64,000 nucleotides of DNA from Dermatemys mawii (Eukaryota; Chordata; Testudines; Dermatemydidae), in the NCBI GenBank assembly GCA_007922305.1, contig ML677366.1:10037433-10101432 (forward strand). Reading direction: 5' to 3'. Of this stretch, positions 47,432 to 59,270 are shown one piece after another. Under the pieces are notes generated by a model. The model ran no database searches, was not told where the DNA came from, and worked only from the letters and a program-made list of their open reading frames with translations. Within the stretch, counting starts at the first letter, position 1. The number at the start of each line of letters is the position of its first letter. Made by a program: the position numbers and the translations under genes.

Positions 47432-49361
47432 ACCTCAGAGATGACTCCATGGAACTTGACAACAATACTGGAATTCATTTTAAAAATAAAAAGGCCCCCC
47501 AAAATTGTCATTGGAAACTCAATTTCCAATGTAATTTAAATGAATGACAAGAACAGCTCCTTTTAACTCAGGAGGCAAGCCAAACAGTGACACCACTTCC
47601 TTTCAAAAATTCTCCACACCTCCTGGCTTTGGAGTCTATGTCAAGTGAAATTGTGGGCATACTGGTACCCTTTCATTGTCTCCACCGCTGACTAGTTCAC
47701 AAAGCAAAGGGATTCAGCTTACTCAGGCAGGGTTATTTTCTTCTCCAGCTTGGGGATTTGCCAAGAGACAGAAATTGGTATCGCGTCAGCAAGCACTTGA
47801 ACTGGAAGTTACTTAAAAGGTGCCAACTGAAGTAGATGGAGATGAAAGCAGCTTCACATCTACATGCAGAGCAGACCTGGTAAAAAGCAGAGGCTATTTA
47901 TAGAATGTTCCTAAACGATCAGACATATTGGGATGGAGCGAACCTTAAAAGCTGTAAGAAAAATTTCAACCCCACTCATCTAAACAAAATAATTATAATT
48001 TGGAAATCACTGCTCTACATACCTAATATTTTAACACCATTCAGTGTCCAGTCCAGGTATACTGTGGATGACTCTAGAATGAAAATACCGTTCATCCAAG
48101 TTGACAAATACAGGACACAGTCGTGTAAGGAGCTCAACAGATCCTGCTGGGTTTCGGTGTGCTCTCAAATCCCACTGAGGTCAATGGGATTTGACGACAC
48201 TCAGCGCCTATCCGGATCTAGCCCACCATGACTGAATGGGTCACTCCTTAGAGAAGGTTCTCCTCTTTCTCTGGCAGAATAGACAGGAGATGAGAAGCCA
48301 TGTGAACTGAAACTGCCACAAGCTTTTGAAGCAAAGGATCACATTGTTATGAAGTGCATTGTGCTTATAGGCACTTGAAGTTTAAATGAGGGAGAGATAA
48401 AAGAGAGGATTTTAAAACAACGGTTTCATTGCAGATTACCGGTTTCTCATTGCTTTATTTTGTGCTGTATGCACATGTCAGATAAGTGGACTTGCAAATA
48501 ACCTTAATTAGAAATGGGGATTACACTAGTCCAGAATACACTGGACACATTTGCTCTCCAACAATCCTGCTGGGAACACACATAGTCAACTTGCGAAGGA
48601 ACAGACTGACTTTCAAGTGAGCTTCATTCTCAGTCAGACCATGTGTCGTACCCAGTTGTAAAACCCATGTCTATGAATAATTCCTCATTCTTAATCAATT
48701 TAGTGGAGGAAATAACTGTATTTCCAGCAAAAAGACCAGCTATTACAGACACCACACTTTTGAATTTGGTCTTATTAGATCCCCCCCCAACCCCCAGATA
48801 AAGCAAGGTCAGATATGGTTAGGGCTGGATGGGACACCTACAAGACAAAGCCAGGTTGGTGCCAGTGATTTTATGGGTGGCATTCTTACCTCAGAGTTTG
48901 GTATGGAACTCTTGGTGAAAGAGGATGCTATGGGGCAGTGGTAGAAGGTGCAGTCTTTTGTAGGAAATGTAAATCTTAAGACCTGATGATGTCCGATCAT
49001 GAGAAATTCTGTAGTATTTCTTTGCCGGGATGAACCAGTTGGCCCCAGCATTCTGTCTAAATTTCAGCTGTGTAATTACGTTTGGCATGCTTAGCCTCCC
49101 TTTGTATTCGACTAGAACTTTTGGCTCCTGGACCAAGAATTAGCCACTATCTCAGGCTGCTCCTTCACAGTCTTAATAATGATTGCAAAGTTAGTGTATC
49201 GGGGGCGCACCTGTTGGGAAGAGGAAGGGAATCGGAAGGAAACTATTCCCAGGACAAGATTTCTCGTTAATAAATAACTCCCTTTACTTAAACAAAACAA
49301 TGTAGGATGTTCATTCTCTCCTGAACTTCATAATATAGATCCTCCCTTGGCTGACAAGTAA
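47432..49361. other. Noncoding DNA with one old palindromic repeat
   Basis: At 48148-48226, CAAATCCCACTGAGGTCAAT and GGGATTTGACGACACTC form a short inverted repeat of the amniote type seen at 51790. Otherwise nothing is recognised. The 108-codon frame at 47905-48231 runs into this repeat and is not supported. Confidence 0.4.
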
Positions 49362-49425
49362 ACATGGCTCATCCAACCTGTAACTGAATATCTACATGGC
49401 TCATCCAAACTGTAACTGAATACCT
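49362..49425 (+). repeat. Two-copy tandem duplication, 32-bp unit
   Basis: The unit ACATGGCTCATCCAACCTGT... occurs at 49362-49393 and 49394-49425, with two differences between the copies. Confidence 0.9.
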
Positions 49426-49934
49426 ACATCAATTTCTATAGTGTTAGCTGGCCAGGTTTTATAGTAAATGGAGGGTGTCAACGTAACACTACACTACTTT
49501 AAAAACAAAGTAATGCTTGTTTTCTAACCTTTGTTACTCTGCCATTGAAAGATGGCTAAAAACATACTTCAGTATTACCATTTATGCTTTTGTTTACATA
49601 GCTGCCTTTCAACTCAGTTTATAAAATGGATCTAGACTAGTCAGTTTCACCGTTAATTCTAGTTGGCTTCACTTTTGCATTCTCAGGCACTACCATGGCA
49701 TTGTTGCAATTTGGGTTCACCGCACAACAGGGAAATATTTAGATCCAAGCAAGGTGTTTGGGAAGCCTGGCTGAGAATGTACTTTTTTTTTCAAACTTTA
49801 CACGTTGTGCTCTGATAGCATGTTAATTCTTGATCTTCATGTTGTTACTGGTACACATTTGTTTAAATGCAAAGGTAATTAATGCACAAGACTTTTAAAT
49901 GACAAAAAATCAAAACAACTTGAAAACAAGTCTC
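49426..49934. other. Unique noncoding spacer
   Basis: AT-rich. Nothing recognised. Confidence 0.35.
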
Positions 49935-50037
49935 TGGAATGCTCTTGCAGTTAAGGCACTGGCTAATCTGAAGGGGAGCAGGATCAGATTCCTAGCTATG
50001 CCACAGACTTCCTGTGGGACTTTGGACAACTCACGTA
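49935..50037 (+). repeat. MIR-type SINE, 5' part, split by MITEs
   Basis: GGCACTGGCTAATCTG, GGATCAGATTCCTAGCTATG and GGGACTTTGGACAACTCAC follow the MIR core. The next expected block (CTTAGTCTCTCTGTGCCTCAG) is missing here and resumes at 50628, after two inserted elements. Confidence 0.75.
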
Positions 50038-50336
50038 GGGTAAGCGTACACTACCCTCCAAATCGGCGGATAGTGACCGATCTTTCGGGGATCGATTTAT
50101 CGTGTCTAGCATAGACATGATAAATCAGTCCTTGAGTTCTCTCCCCGTTGACTCTAGAACTCCACCTCTGCAAGAGGCAGAAGCGGAGTTGACGGTGGAG
50201 CAGCAGCGGTCGACTTGCTGCCGTGAGGATGCCCAGGTAAGTTGACCTAAGATATGTCAACTTCAGCTACGCTATCCGCATAGCTGAAGTTGTATAAAAC
50301 TTAGGTCGACCCCCACCCCCTAGTGTAGACCTGGCC
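50038..50336 (-). mobile_element. Hairpin-rich Harbinger-like MITE, reverse orientation
   Basis: The element reads GGGTAAGCGTACACT to AGTGTAGACCTGGCC, complete, with the signature pieces GTGTCTAGCATAGACATGAT, GGTCGACTTGCTGCCGTGAG and the hairpin AACTTCAGCTACGC/GCATAGCTGAAGTT. TTA follows at 50337-50339; GTA precedes. It shares that TTA with a second copy in the opposite orientation. No coding capacity. Confidence 0.9.
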
Positions 50337-50339
50337 TTA

Positions 50340-50624
50340 GGCCTGGTCTTCACTAGGGGCAGGGATCGACTGCAGATATGCAACTTCAGCTACGTGATTC
50401 ACGTAGCTGAAGTCTGCGTATCTGCAGCCAACTTACCTGCCGTCCTCACGGCGGCAGCAGTTGGCGGTGAGCTCCCCCGTCGACTCCAGCTTACGCCTCT
50501 GGTCAAGCTGGAGTTACAGAGTCGACGGGGGAAACGCTGGTGATCGATTTCTCGCGTCTTGACAAGACACGATAAATTGATCACCGTAAGATCGATCCCT
50601 CCCCGCTGTAGTGAAGACAAGTCC
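50340..50624 (+). mobile_element. Hairpin-rich Harbinger-like MITE, forward orientation
   Basis: It runs from GGCCTGGTCTTCACT to AGTGAAGACAAGTCC, with TTA on each side (50337-50339 and 50625-50627). The left third is a near-perfect hairpin at 50370-50427 with a core of CTTCAGCTACGTG and CACGTAGCTGAAG. A second hairpin surrounds TCGCGTCTTGACAAGACACG, and GTCGACTCCAGC pairs with GAGTTACAGAGTCGAC. 285 bp with no coding sequence. Confidence 0.9.
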
Positions 50625-50627
50625 TTA

Positions 50628-50680
50628 GTCTCTCTTTGCTTCATGTCTCCATCTATAATATGGAAATGAAAATGCACACT
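50628..50680 (+). repeat. MIR-type SINE, 3' part
   Basis: GTCTCTCTTTGCTTCATGTC then CCATCTATAATATGGAAATG continues the MIR that stops at 50037. The TTA before it is the MIR's own sequence as well as the MITE duplication. Confidence 0.75.
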
Positions 50681-51561
50681 TTTTTTGTCTGTCTTGTTTA
50701 TTTCAGTTATAAGATTTTCATTACAGAGGCCATCTCTTGCTCTGCGTCTGTACAACAGATTCCCAGATAGTAATTTTGAGCTTCTAGGTGATACCGAAAT
50801 TCAAATAACAACAAACATAATGGACCAGATCCTGATCTAAATGCAGCAGTACTGATATAGGGTAACTTCAAATCATAATCTAGGCTTTTAGCCGAGTCTA
50901 AATATCGGACCAAAACCTAATTCACAACTTCCCTTGAACCATCTAGCACGGAACAGCAATTGCTGACTCAGCTGCCAGGTATGCAGTGGCGGAGAAGTAT
51001 CTCGGCAAATAGTTTAGAAAATGAAAATAAGCAAGAATCTATTCATGCTAGAAATCCAAACAGCTTCACTAGCTGTTGCAGTGGTTCCAGAAAGCAAGTC
51101 AAGAGTACCCACTTGAGAAAGCTCAATGAGCCAAAACATTCCCTGTGCCACAATTTATATTTTCTGAAGTGTTTAAAGGAGATTTCTGACTTGATTTACT
51201 TATTACATTCCCTGTCTAGGAAATACCTTTATGATGGTACATGTGGTTTCAAGGGGGTCTGCAAAGAAAACCAAGCACCCATTGTATTCGACTCCTGTAG
51301 TGTTTTAAGTTTGTAGAGGCATTACTGAAATTCTGACCATCAACCAAAACACAGCTCCTTACTTGTTCTCTGCATTGTATAATGGGCATGGACTGTTAGA
51401 GATTGGTCTGTGCAGCTGTATTGTCCAAGCAATTTCCCGGCAACATCACAGTCCGTGCCAATTCTACCCGGGCATGAGGTTTTCATCCAGTTTCAAACAG
51501 TGGACCAGAACTTCATCTAGTTTAAATCAGCACAGCTGCTTTGATTTATACCTGCTGCAGA
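50681..51561. other. Unique noncoding DNA
   Basis: A 118-codon + strand frame at 50960-51316 has no domain or convincing splice sites. Nothing else recognised. Confidence 0.4.
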
Positions 51562-51754
51562 CAGGGTATTTCTAACTTTTTTGCGGCCCCAAGCAAAAGA
51601 AAAGGGCAGCTGGACGAGCGCAACCAGAGCAAAAAAAAGTGAGGGGGGGCGTGGTGGAGGAGGAAAGGTGGGAGCGGCGTAGCCGGAGTGCTGCCCCTTA
51701 CAGAGTGCCACCCCAGGCATATGCTTCCTATGCTGATGCCTGGAGCTGGCCCTG
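51562..51754. mobile_element. hAT-type non-autonomous element, perfect 8-bp duplication
   Basis: The element runs from CAGGGTATTTCTAACTTTTT to TGCCTGGAGCTGGCCCTG. Identical GCTGCAGA flanks both ends (51554-51561 and 51755-51762), fixing the boundaries. The interior is GC-rich with AGGGGGGGCGTGGTGG. 193 bp with no coding content. The right terminus matches a repeat with CCGGCCCTG ends that I know from turtle genomes. Confidence 0.9.
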
Positions 51755-51789
51755 GCTGCAGACTACTCCTCTCTCAGATGTAACCCAAA

Positions 51790-51862
51790 GGATGAAATCC
51801 TGCCCCACTGAGGTCAATGGGAAAAGTCCGTTTGCTTTCAGTGGGATCAGGACTTCACCAAA
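51790..51862. repeat. Old palindromic amniote repeat
   Basis: GAAATCCTGCCCCACTGAGG with TCAATGGG, then TTTCAGTGGGATCAGGACTTC, are imperfect inverted arms, a pattern common in amniote DNA. Confidence 0.5.
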
Positions 51863-54800
51863 ATATTTTGTACTTCGATGGAGGTTTCCTGAATAAGAAT
51901 GTCAATTGGCGTAATGGTCTAATCCGAAATGCATGACCCTGATTAATAGTGTGAACTATCCATTGTTATCAACCAACTTTAAAGGTATGATAACAAAGCA
52001 TAGTTGCACATTAACAGCAGACAGCTTTCAAGTTATGTCAGGTCCATTGTTGAAAATTGAAATAATATGTATGGAATGTGATTAGAACAAAGTTTACACT
52101 AATGGCTTGTCAATTTTCATTTTGCGAAAAGGAAGTTCTCATTCTTTGACTGTCGGCAAACAATTAATACTGGGTTATGCATGGATTTGTTCCACTTCAA
52201 TAACTTAATAGATGTATCTGAACATTTGAAATCGAAAAACACAAAATCTTAGTCAACTGAGACTTCATAGAACAAAGATTAAGCTCTATGTCTGATGCAA
52301 ATGTGGGTCCTATAGCAGCTGTCTTTTGGAACCTACATTGATAACTGCTTGTGGCATAAAACTGTATTACCACTGCAACATCCCTGGTTATCGAAAGCTC
52401 CTTAAATCAAAGCACTGGGACTCAATGGGGAGATGTCAGCTTTCTTGATCATGTGTATGCTGCATTAGAATTCACAGGACACTAATTATTAAAGCTGGGT
52501 TGCTATTTTGTGTATATTTGAATACAACCGAATGGCCTCGCAAATGATGGTGCTGCTATGCTTCTTGTTTTGTGTGAGGAACCAAATTAAAGTGACTTTT
52601 AGAGAATATGTTGAGGACGCAGATGTTGAACTCTGGAAGGTGATTATCAACACTGACTCCCTAGTTGTACTCATCAAGTCAGGAAACTGAAATATACCAT
52701 GTGTCATAGTGGAATGGAAACAGACAGACACAGCTTGGATATTGGCTATCTACTTCAATGTAGCTATACCCACTGAGAATCTGGTCCCACAAACTCTCAA
52801 CTAATTGCCTAGGAATAATCTAGAGATCCATAATTATTCATATAAAGGTTATCCAGTGCATAAGGTTGAGAAAATACATTTGATAAAGTTGCAAACTGCT
52901 ATCGCCAAACTTGTGAACAGAAAACGATGGAACATTCAATAAATAAATCACGTTATGAATGACTTATCTCCACAGACTTATCAAAGTCGTGTCCCTGGAA
53001 CCATGCTTGCCTTAGATGAGCACCAAAGCATTCACCTTTGCCAGCACTCAACGAGCCTCATGCCCTTCCACTATGCACACCTACCCACAGCATGGCCAGT
53101 CCTCCTTCCCGGCCTGGAGCTGTTCAGGGCTCTCAAGTCTATCTCTACCACTGGCTTCCATGCTAGTACCTTCTCATGAATTCCCAGCCTGGGTGTGTAG
53201 TCAGGAACCCACATCTGGGAGGTCACACACTGCAGTAGAGAGAGCTTCTCAATATAGGACAATGTTGGATTTCAATCTTGGCAGATGGTTCAACCTGGCT
53301 CCACCTAAGTGCCAGAAACTCTCACAGTTCCCTTGCATAGGAGCACCTATTGGCTCCTCTCACTCTCTAAAAAGTAGTAAATCCTCACTTTCCAGCCCAT
53401 TGGGGATTAACTAGTTTTCACAACATCTTGGCCACCCTTCTCATTCCTTCCTGAACATTTAAGTTTCTTCTGGTCTGTTAGTTGGACCCTTAAGTATTTT
53501 TACATGGAGTCTATAGTAAAGATGAGTTTTTACTAAGCATCATGACTGCATTAATCACCTCAAGAAACGTTCCTTTTAAATGAGATAAAAACAGGGGTCA
53601 GGTGCAAAACAGAGAAATGGACAAGCTTTTGTGGTTGCAAAACGTGGGCCTTCTGTTTTAGTCAGACTTTTCTCTTGCCAGCTCTTATCTCTTTTCCTAG
53701 CCTCCTAACCCAAGATATACTGACGATGGAATTCCAGAGGATATTCACGTTCTGTTTCTGTTCAGTTTGACCGATAAAGAAATACTTTAATATACACTAC
53801 CCAGCAGATATAAATTTTCATTTTAATCTGTGAGTTTGGGATTTAGCAGACAAATCTGGCCTAGGTCGCACCAAGCTGTACTCCCATAGTCAGGGTCATA
53901 TGACGTTTATGGTTGTATTTTCAGCCTCACTTCTGAGAGCGTGAGTTTAAGCATATCTCTGTGCCTGCAATATAAGCTCTTGTAGATTTGCTCTAGTGGT
54001 TGCACTAAGAGAAACAGTCCTTTAAGTATGTAGTGTAAAGATAGTGAGCAGCAACCCACGAAAGGGTTCAGCAGTCTGGTACATTTCAGTTGGAATAAGC
54101 ACCCAAAAGTACAGAATAGAACCAAATTGCAGAATTCAAATTCCAGACCCAAGTCTCCATCTTATAAAGGGGCCAGCTCCAAGACCCTGAACATTTGGGA
54201 AAGTCTGGGTCTGGATCTAGTTTTTGGATCAGACCCACTGAAGTTTGAATATCTTGCATTTGCAAAGTTAAGCTGGAAAAACAGGCTGAAAAAAATCAGA
54301 TTGCTGCTGAAGCTATTTTATCAGCCCATTGGCTCCTCTAACTCCCCAGGACACTAGATTAACTTTCAGCAATGTCGGTCAAGAAGGAGTTTTGTCCCGA
54401 GAAGTCTGCCACTGGATTTCCAGACCACAGGCTCCCATCAGGAGGTCAGTAGCTCATAGAGTTGGTATTTTATCTTGTGAGGGATGGAAAACTCAGTAAG
54501 CACAGAGTTTATTTTGGCCCCACAATACAGGAGCAGTTCTGCTCCACATTCACCAGAAGACTGCTGTTTCAACAATGAAAAATGAAAAGGAGGAGAAAAG
54601 AGGAACTCAGAACGCGCAAGGCAGCAAAGCCAAAAAACACATTATAGACATGTCTGGTACCGTGGGACACATGGGTTAAGCCAAGTCAGTGCTCTGCGGG
54701 TCAGTCTGGAAGGCACCAGTCCATGATGGACTTGAAAGAACAAATGTCTATTACTCTAGCAAAGCAACCAGTACAAGGGGAAGCTTTAGATTTTTTAAAC

Positions 54801-54899
54801 AGCTTACTCCAAGTAAGATAGAATACAATATAGACCTTCATTTTGTATATTATCTTTCCTACGAACTGTACATCCCACCATGTTCCACAGCATTAAATA
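51863..54899. other. Long unique noncoding region
   Basis: About 3 kb without recognised repeats or genes. GACCCAAGTCTCCATC and TGGGTCTGGATCTAG near 54145-54225 may be an old repeat. A 132-codon frame at 53016-53414 overlaps another and lacks features. Confidence 0.4.
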
Positions 54900-55080
54900 G
54901 GGTAGGAGAAAAATGAAGAGACATGAACAAAGGGGGAGTACGTGTTTCCAAATGAGATGTGAAAGGATATGGGGGGGGATGTAAGAATGTGTTCCAGACA
55001 GCAGGCAATGCAGAGGAGAAGGCTCTCATAATACCGGGGGTGAAGTTATGGGAAAGGACAGAGGAGAGACTGGTTCTAGC
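54900..55080 (-). pseudogene. Probable L2-like LINE ORF2 C-terminal remnant
   Basis: The minus strand encodes RAFSSALPAVWNTFL (55026-54982), close to the RAFSxAAPxLWNSLP motif near the end of L2-group ORF2. After it come HLETRTPPLFMSLHF, in the place of the usual SFKSxLKTxLF. Upstream, ARTSLSSVLSHNFTPGIM lacks the RT body. Only a fragment survives and I cannot rule out coincidence, but the motif spacing is right. Confidence 0.45.
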
Positions 55081-57259
55081 TAAACAGAGGGTAATGAGTA
55101 TCGAGAGATGGGGCAAGATTAACAGTTGGCTTCGGCACGCATTACTCCTCTGGCTTTGGCGAGGGTTAGGCCGCATTATTTGACCCATGAGGTCTGGGGC
55201 ACATTCATCCTGAAGAAGGCCATTTTAAACTGTGACATGAAACATATGGGGAAGCCTCTTGCCTGGTGGAGGAGGCCGGATACAATTAGAGGTCCCTGTG
55301 AAAAAAAAGACCTCTCTCTGCCCCATTCTTATCACCGTCATCTGCAAGGGCCACGAGGCAGAGAATGGCCGAACGTCTTGCAGTATGAGGTGTGTTGAAG
55401 CACCTGCATGAGGCAGGCCGCAACATCAACAACTACACTTGGCATTTACATGGTGCTTTACCTTTTCTAACACACTGAACAAACAGTAAGCAGTTCCTGG
55501 AGCTTGCGAGCTATTTCCCTCCCTTGTAATTGAAAACCAAACGGTTTAATTAAAAACAAACAAACGGGGTTTTTAGTCAAGCCAGAGGGCAGCCTGTGCT
55601 AAGTATCAGGGATAGAAACCACCTACTTCTCAAAGGGCTCAGCTGGCACAGTATCTATGCCATTTGTAACACAGCTTGGCTTCTGGATGTTAGCATCATG
55701 TCCCCTCGCTACTTCTCAGCTCTCTTTTCCCCTAGTGTCACCCTTGAGTTGTGTTTCCTTCTGCCTTCTCCCTATTCTATTTTGCATCCCATGTTCTCCT
55801 TGGATTTACTGTCTCCTCGCCTTGGTTCATCTACTTCTTTTTCCACGCTCTCCGGAATTGAGAGAGAAACCCCATTAGCATGAGAATCTAAGCCAAGGTT
55901 TGGAAGCCACCATTTTGGATTGGGTTCCAAATTAGGCAAAGGGGGTTAAGCCCATTGCTAGTGTCTACAGCTTGTTCAAACGTTCCCTGGGTATTTCTGT
56001 CCCTCTTCACGCAGGGCCCGTCAGCCTCCTGAAAAGCATTTTGGAAAAAAAAAAAAAAAGAAAAAGAAAAAGGTCATTTGAAAGTATTGTAAAGGCAATA
56101 CCGCATTATGTCTTTAAAAAATAATAGTCAGACCCTGCCGTCTCTCCGGAGGGGAAGGGAAAGTGTCAGATCTCAGCTGGTAAATAAGATGTTACTGTGA
56201 AGCTTGTAAAGCCAAGGTTCTTTCTCCTTTGTAAAGGCTCTACCTGCAAAACATGAAGGGGGTTCAGTGACAGACACATTAAAACACCATTAAACTGTGA
56301 AATAGAACACAGTGTGAAAATAGATTTAACCTTCACAGCGTATCGATCTCTACCCCGCGCCGTGCCTAAGTTCTTGGACAACTGTTTTATAATAGGTTTT
56401 ACTTATTTTCCTGTTGCTATTCTGACTTCCTCAGAGGAGGGTGTTATTTCTAAAAGCTCCTGACAGCTCAGGGAAAAGCGGGTTAGTTTCCTAGCCAGGG
56501 CTCAGCTCCGGAATGCTGTGGTTGCCAGCAGCTCCATAAACAGAAGTCAGTTTTCAGAGAGTGAAGGATGACTTTGGGCAGCAGAGATGATGGGAGGAGG
56601 AAGGGGAAAGGGAAGAGGAAAGGAGAGGAGCTCTTTGCAAGGGCCCTGCTGAACAGGACACAGAGAAGCAGACCAAGCTGAAATGGCTTTGAAATAGACA
56701 CTGCCAGGATTTACTTACACATATGGGGATATATATGTATTTATAATTACAGAACAATGAAGCTCACATACACACACAATTGCATAGTCAGACATGACAT
56801 CCATGGAATACGTTAAATTCTTGCATGCCTCTGCAATTCATCATGCAGCTTTCTCTCCTCTTCTGTTTAGGGTCAGAGCCTTCACTGTGGAGCTAAGCTC
56901 CTTTCAATGATGCAATAAGCAACGTAACCTTTGACCCCCCTCACCTGCCCTCTGATCGTTAATTTATCTCCTCAGGCCATATTCTAACAATCCAAAACCC
57001 TTCGAATAGCCCAGATGTGGGGGAGGAAGTTTGTTCACTCTGCTATAAAAATGTTTCCTCCTCCCCCTCCCCAAATTTGGATGTCCCCTCCTAGCCCTTC
57101 CAAAGTAGCCCAACCCAATACCCAGGACAGGCAAGGGGCAGCAATTGCACAAAATGGGGAAAAGGGTTTTTTTAAAAGTGACCATTTAGGTATAGTCAAG
57201 TTATTTTTGAGGATTTTATGGCTCCCTCTCAACCGTGGACAAACAGAATGATGCAAGGA
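55081..57259. other. Unique noncoding DNA with A-rich tract
   Basis: No gene or dispersed repeat recognised. 56045-56072 is an A-rich run. The sequence from 55126 to 55400 is moderately GC-rich and open in one frame, without domain or splice support. Confidence 0.4.
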
Positions 57260-57324
57260 CATCCTGACCCCATTGAAGTCAATGGGAATTTTCAATCAAC
57301 TTCAGTGGAGCCAGGATTTTACCC
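57260..57324. repeat. Old palindromic amniote repeat
   Basis: CATCCTGACCCCATTGAAGT and CAATGGGAATTTTC, then TTCAGTGGAGCCAGGATTTT, form imperfect inverted arms like the repeat at 51790. Confidence 0.5.
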
Positions 57325-58133
57325 ACTGTACTTCAGGCAATTGGCCTTAGAGCCGGCAGGATACAAAAAGAGCAGACCCATTAAAACAAAATCCATACAT
57401 AATATTTCTAATGTGTATGTGCAGGAGTGATGGTGCTGGAGCAGGGTTTTACCCACTAGTCCTGTGTTGCAGAACCCCAAACCCATGCCAATAAAATCTT
57501 CATTGCACACCCACTTTTGCGCATTTTGTATTATGCCATGTCTTACAGGAAAACTACTATCCAGTATTTTACAGTCTTTGAACATTCCACTTGAGGGTTT
57601 TTAAACATTTATTTCCATTTCTTGTACCCGGGGACGGGACGGGGTGGGCTCTAATTTGTGCCACCAGCCAGCCTCTGGACTCAAGGAGACAGAAAGCCCT
57701 TCCACACACCCCCATCCAAAGATCCTGCCCACTGTGTGAGTTATCTGTAGCCCTTTGATTCATGATGCATTTAATCAACAGTTCCCTTTTAACTAAAGCC
57801 TTCTTCTAAGGGACAGAACACCTCTGGCATCTGTGCTCCCTTCAGAAGCACTGACAAAGGTCCATGGCAAACTATGGATCATCAGGGATTTGAGGCCATA
57901 AGGGTATGAAACCCCAACTGTCTTTCATGGGATGAAGGGAGGTGAAATTCAGAGATCAATGAGCTTAATTTTTCTTTCACTTACACTGGGGTAAGTCAGC
58001 AGCAACTCTAGTGAAATCAATGGAGTTCAGCCAGCATGGTAAGAGAAGAGAACCATTTGTTTCCAATAATAACGTGCAACGCTGTGGTGAGAAAGGTGCC
58101 ACGCTCTGGGGTATTAAGGATTCAGGTACACAG

Positions 58134-58166
<33 letters not shown>

Positions 58167-58742
58167 AGGAGTTGTGGCAATGCAGCTCAGAGCCTGGGCC
58201 AGCTGCAGGTCTTTTGTGTGCAGGCTAGAAGAACCCTAATATGGGCTGAGGTTCACTCCCAGCTGATCATTTTAAAATCACATCTATTCGGCGCATTCAT
58301 GGGAAAAGTACAGCAAGAGATGGAGCAAGTGGAATGTCTGGCTGCTGCCAGTTCCCTTAGGTCCTCGGGCATTGGGTCGCCACATGCAAATATAGGACAG
58401 GTAGCTTTTGCTTGGCTGACAGGCAGGTGAATTCCATCATTCTCTGGGCACAGTGGGCATTTGCGGTGCAGTTTCTGGCAAAAGGCTTCAGTATATACTC
58501 AGGAATACTTTGAGCTCTCAAAACGTCCCCCTCTCCACTCCAACCCAGAGAGGAGCAATTGCTGGGTTTCTTGCCATTCCAAGTGGATCATCAATAATCA
58601 AATTCAGTTTTACACACTTCGGATTAAATAAAGAGTCAGTTTTTAAAAGCCAGTGGGGTTGACTGAGATTTCCATTCCAGAGCTTAGTCAAAAGGACGCC
58701 CACGTATTGCTTCCCGCCTCTTTGCTTGACTTGTTTATTGAG
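57325..58742. other. Unique noncoding DNA with A-rich tract
   Basis: 58134-58168 is an A-rich run with AAAAGAAAAGAAAAG. Nothing else recognised. Overlapping frames at 58011-58430 run through the A tract. Confidence 0.4.
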
Positions 58743-58780
58743 GATGTGAGCCCTGGTGGACAGGGACTCTCTTGCACAAT
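58743..58780 (+). repeat. SINE 3' domain, left piece
   Basis: GATGTGAGCCCTGGTGGACA followed by GGGACTCTCTTGCACAA is a worn form of GAGCCCTTTGGGGCAGGGAC, the familiar tail of MIR-like SINEs. It is cut at 58780 by a MITE and resumes at 59271. Confidence 0.5.
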
Positions 58781-59270
58781 GGGTACGTCTTCACTGCAGA
58801 GGTCATCCCAGGGATCAGCACCCAAGTCAGGTGAGTCCAGGTGTGAGCAGTATAGGTGCAAAGTCCTGCCTGAGTTGTTGTGTCCTCCATTGGGCTGTGC
58901 TCCCGTGTGTGTCTCTGAGGACATACCCCATGGTGCTTTGTGCTGCAATAGCTAAGTCACTTTACCATTCCTTCCCAGTGAATTGTGGGAGAATTTGACT
59001 GTCCTGGGCATAGGGGGACTGGAGGCGGGGGGGGAATTGTGGGAAGGCACTGGAAGACTGTCAAGCATGCAAGTGGTTTAGCTTGTCACCTCACTGCAAA
59101 CCAGTCTGAGTAAAAGCAGCTGCTGACCTCCCACTATTCCTCAGCTGGGCCCACTAGCTCTGGGTTAAAGCACTAGCAACCTTAGATGAGGAAGCTGTGT
59201 ATGTGGCTGAGAGGAGGGTTAACAGCATCACCTGGCTAGAATCCAGGTTAACTGCAGTGAAAACTGATCC
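58781..59270. mobile_element. 490-bp MITE inserted in a SINE tail
   Basis: The left end GGGTACGTCTTCACTGCAG and the right end CTGCAGTGAAAACTGATCC are inverted repeats. The interior is loosely palindromic, with CAGCTGGGCCCACTAGCTCT. It belongs to the GGGTACGTCTACACT group but is longer than the other copies. No coding content. The 3-bp duplication is not clear. Confidence 0.65.
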
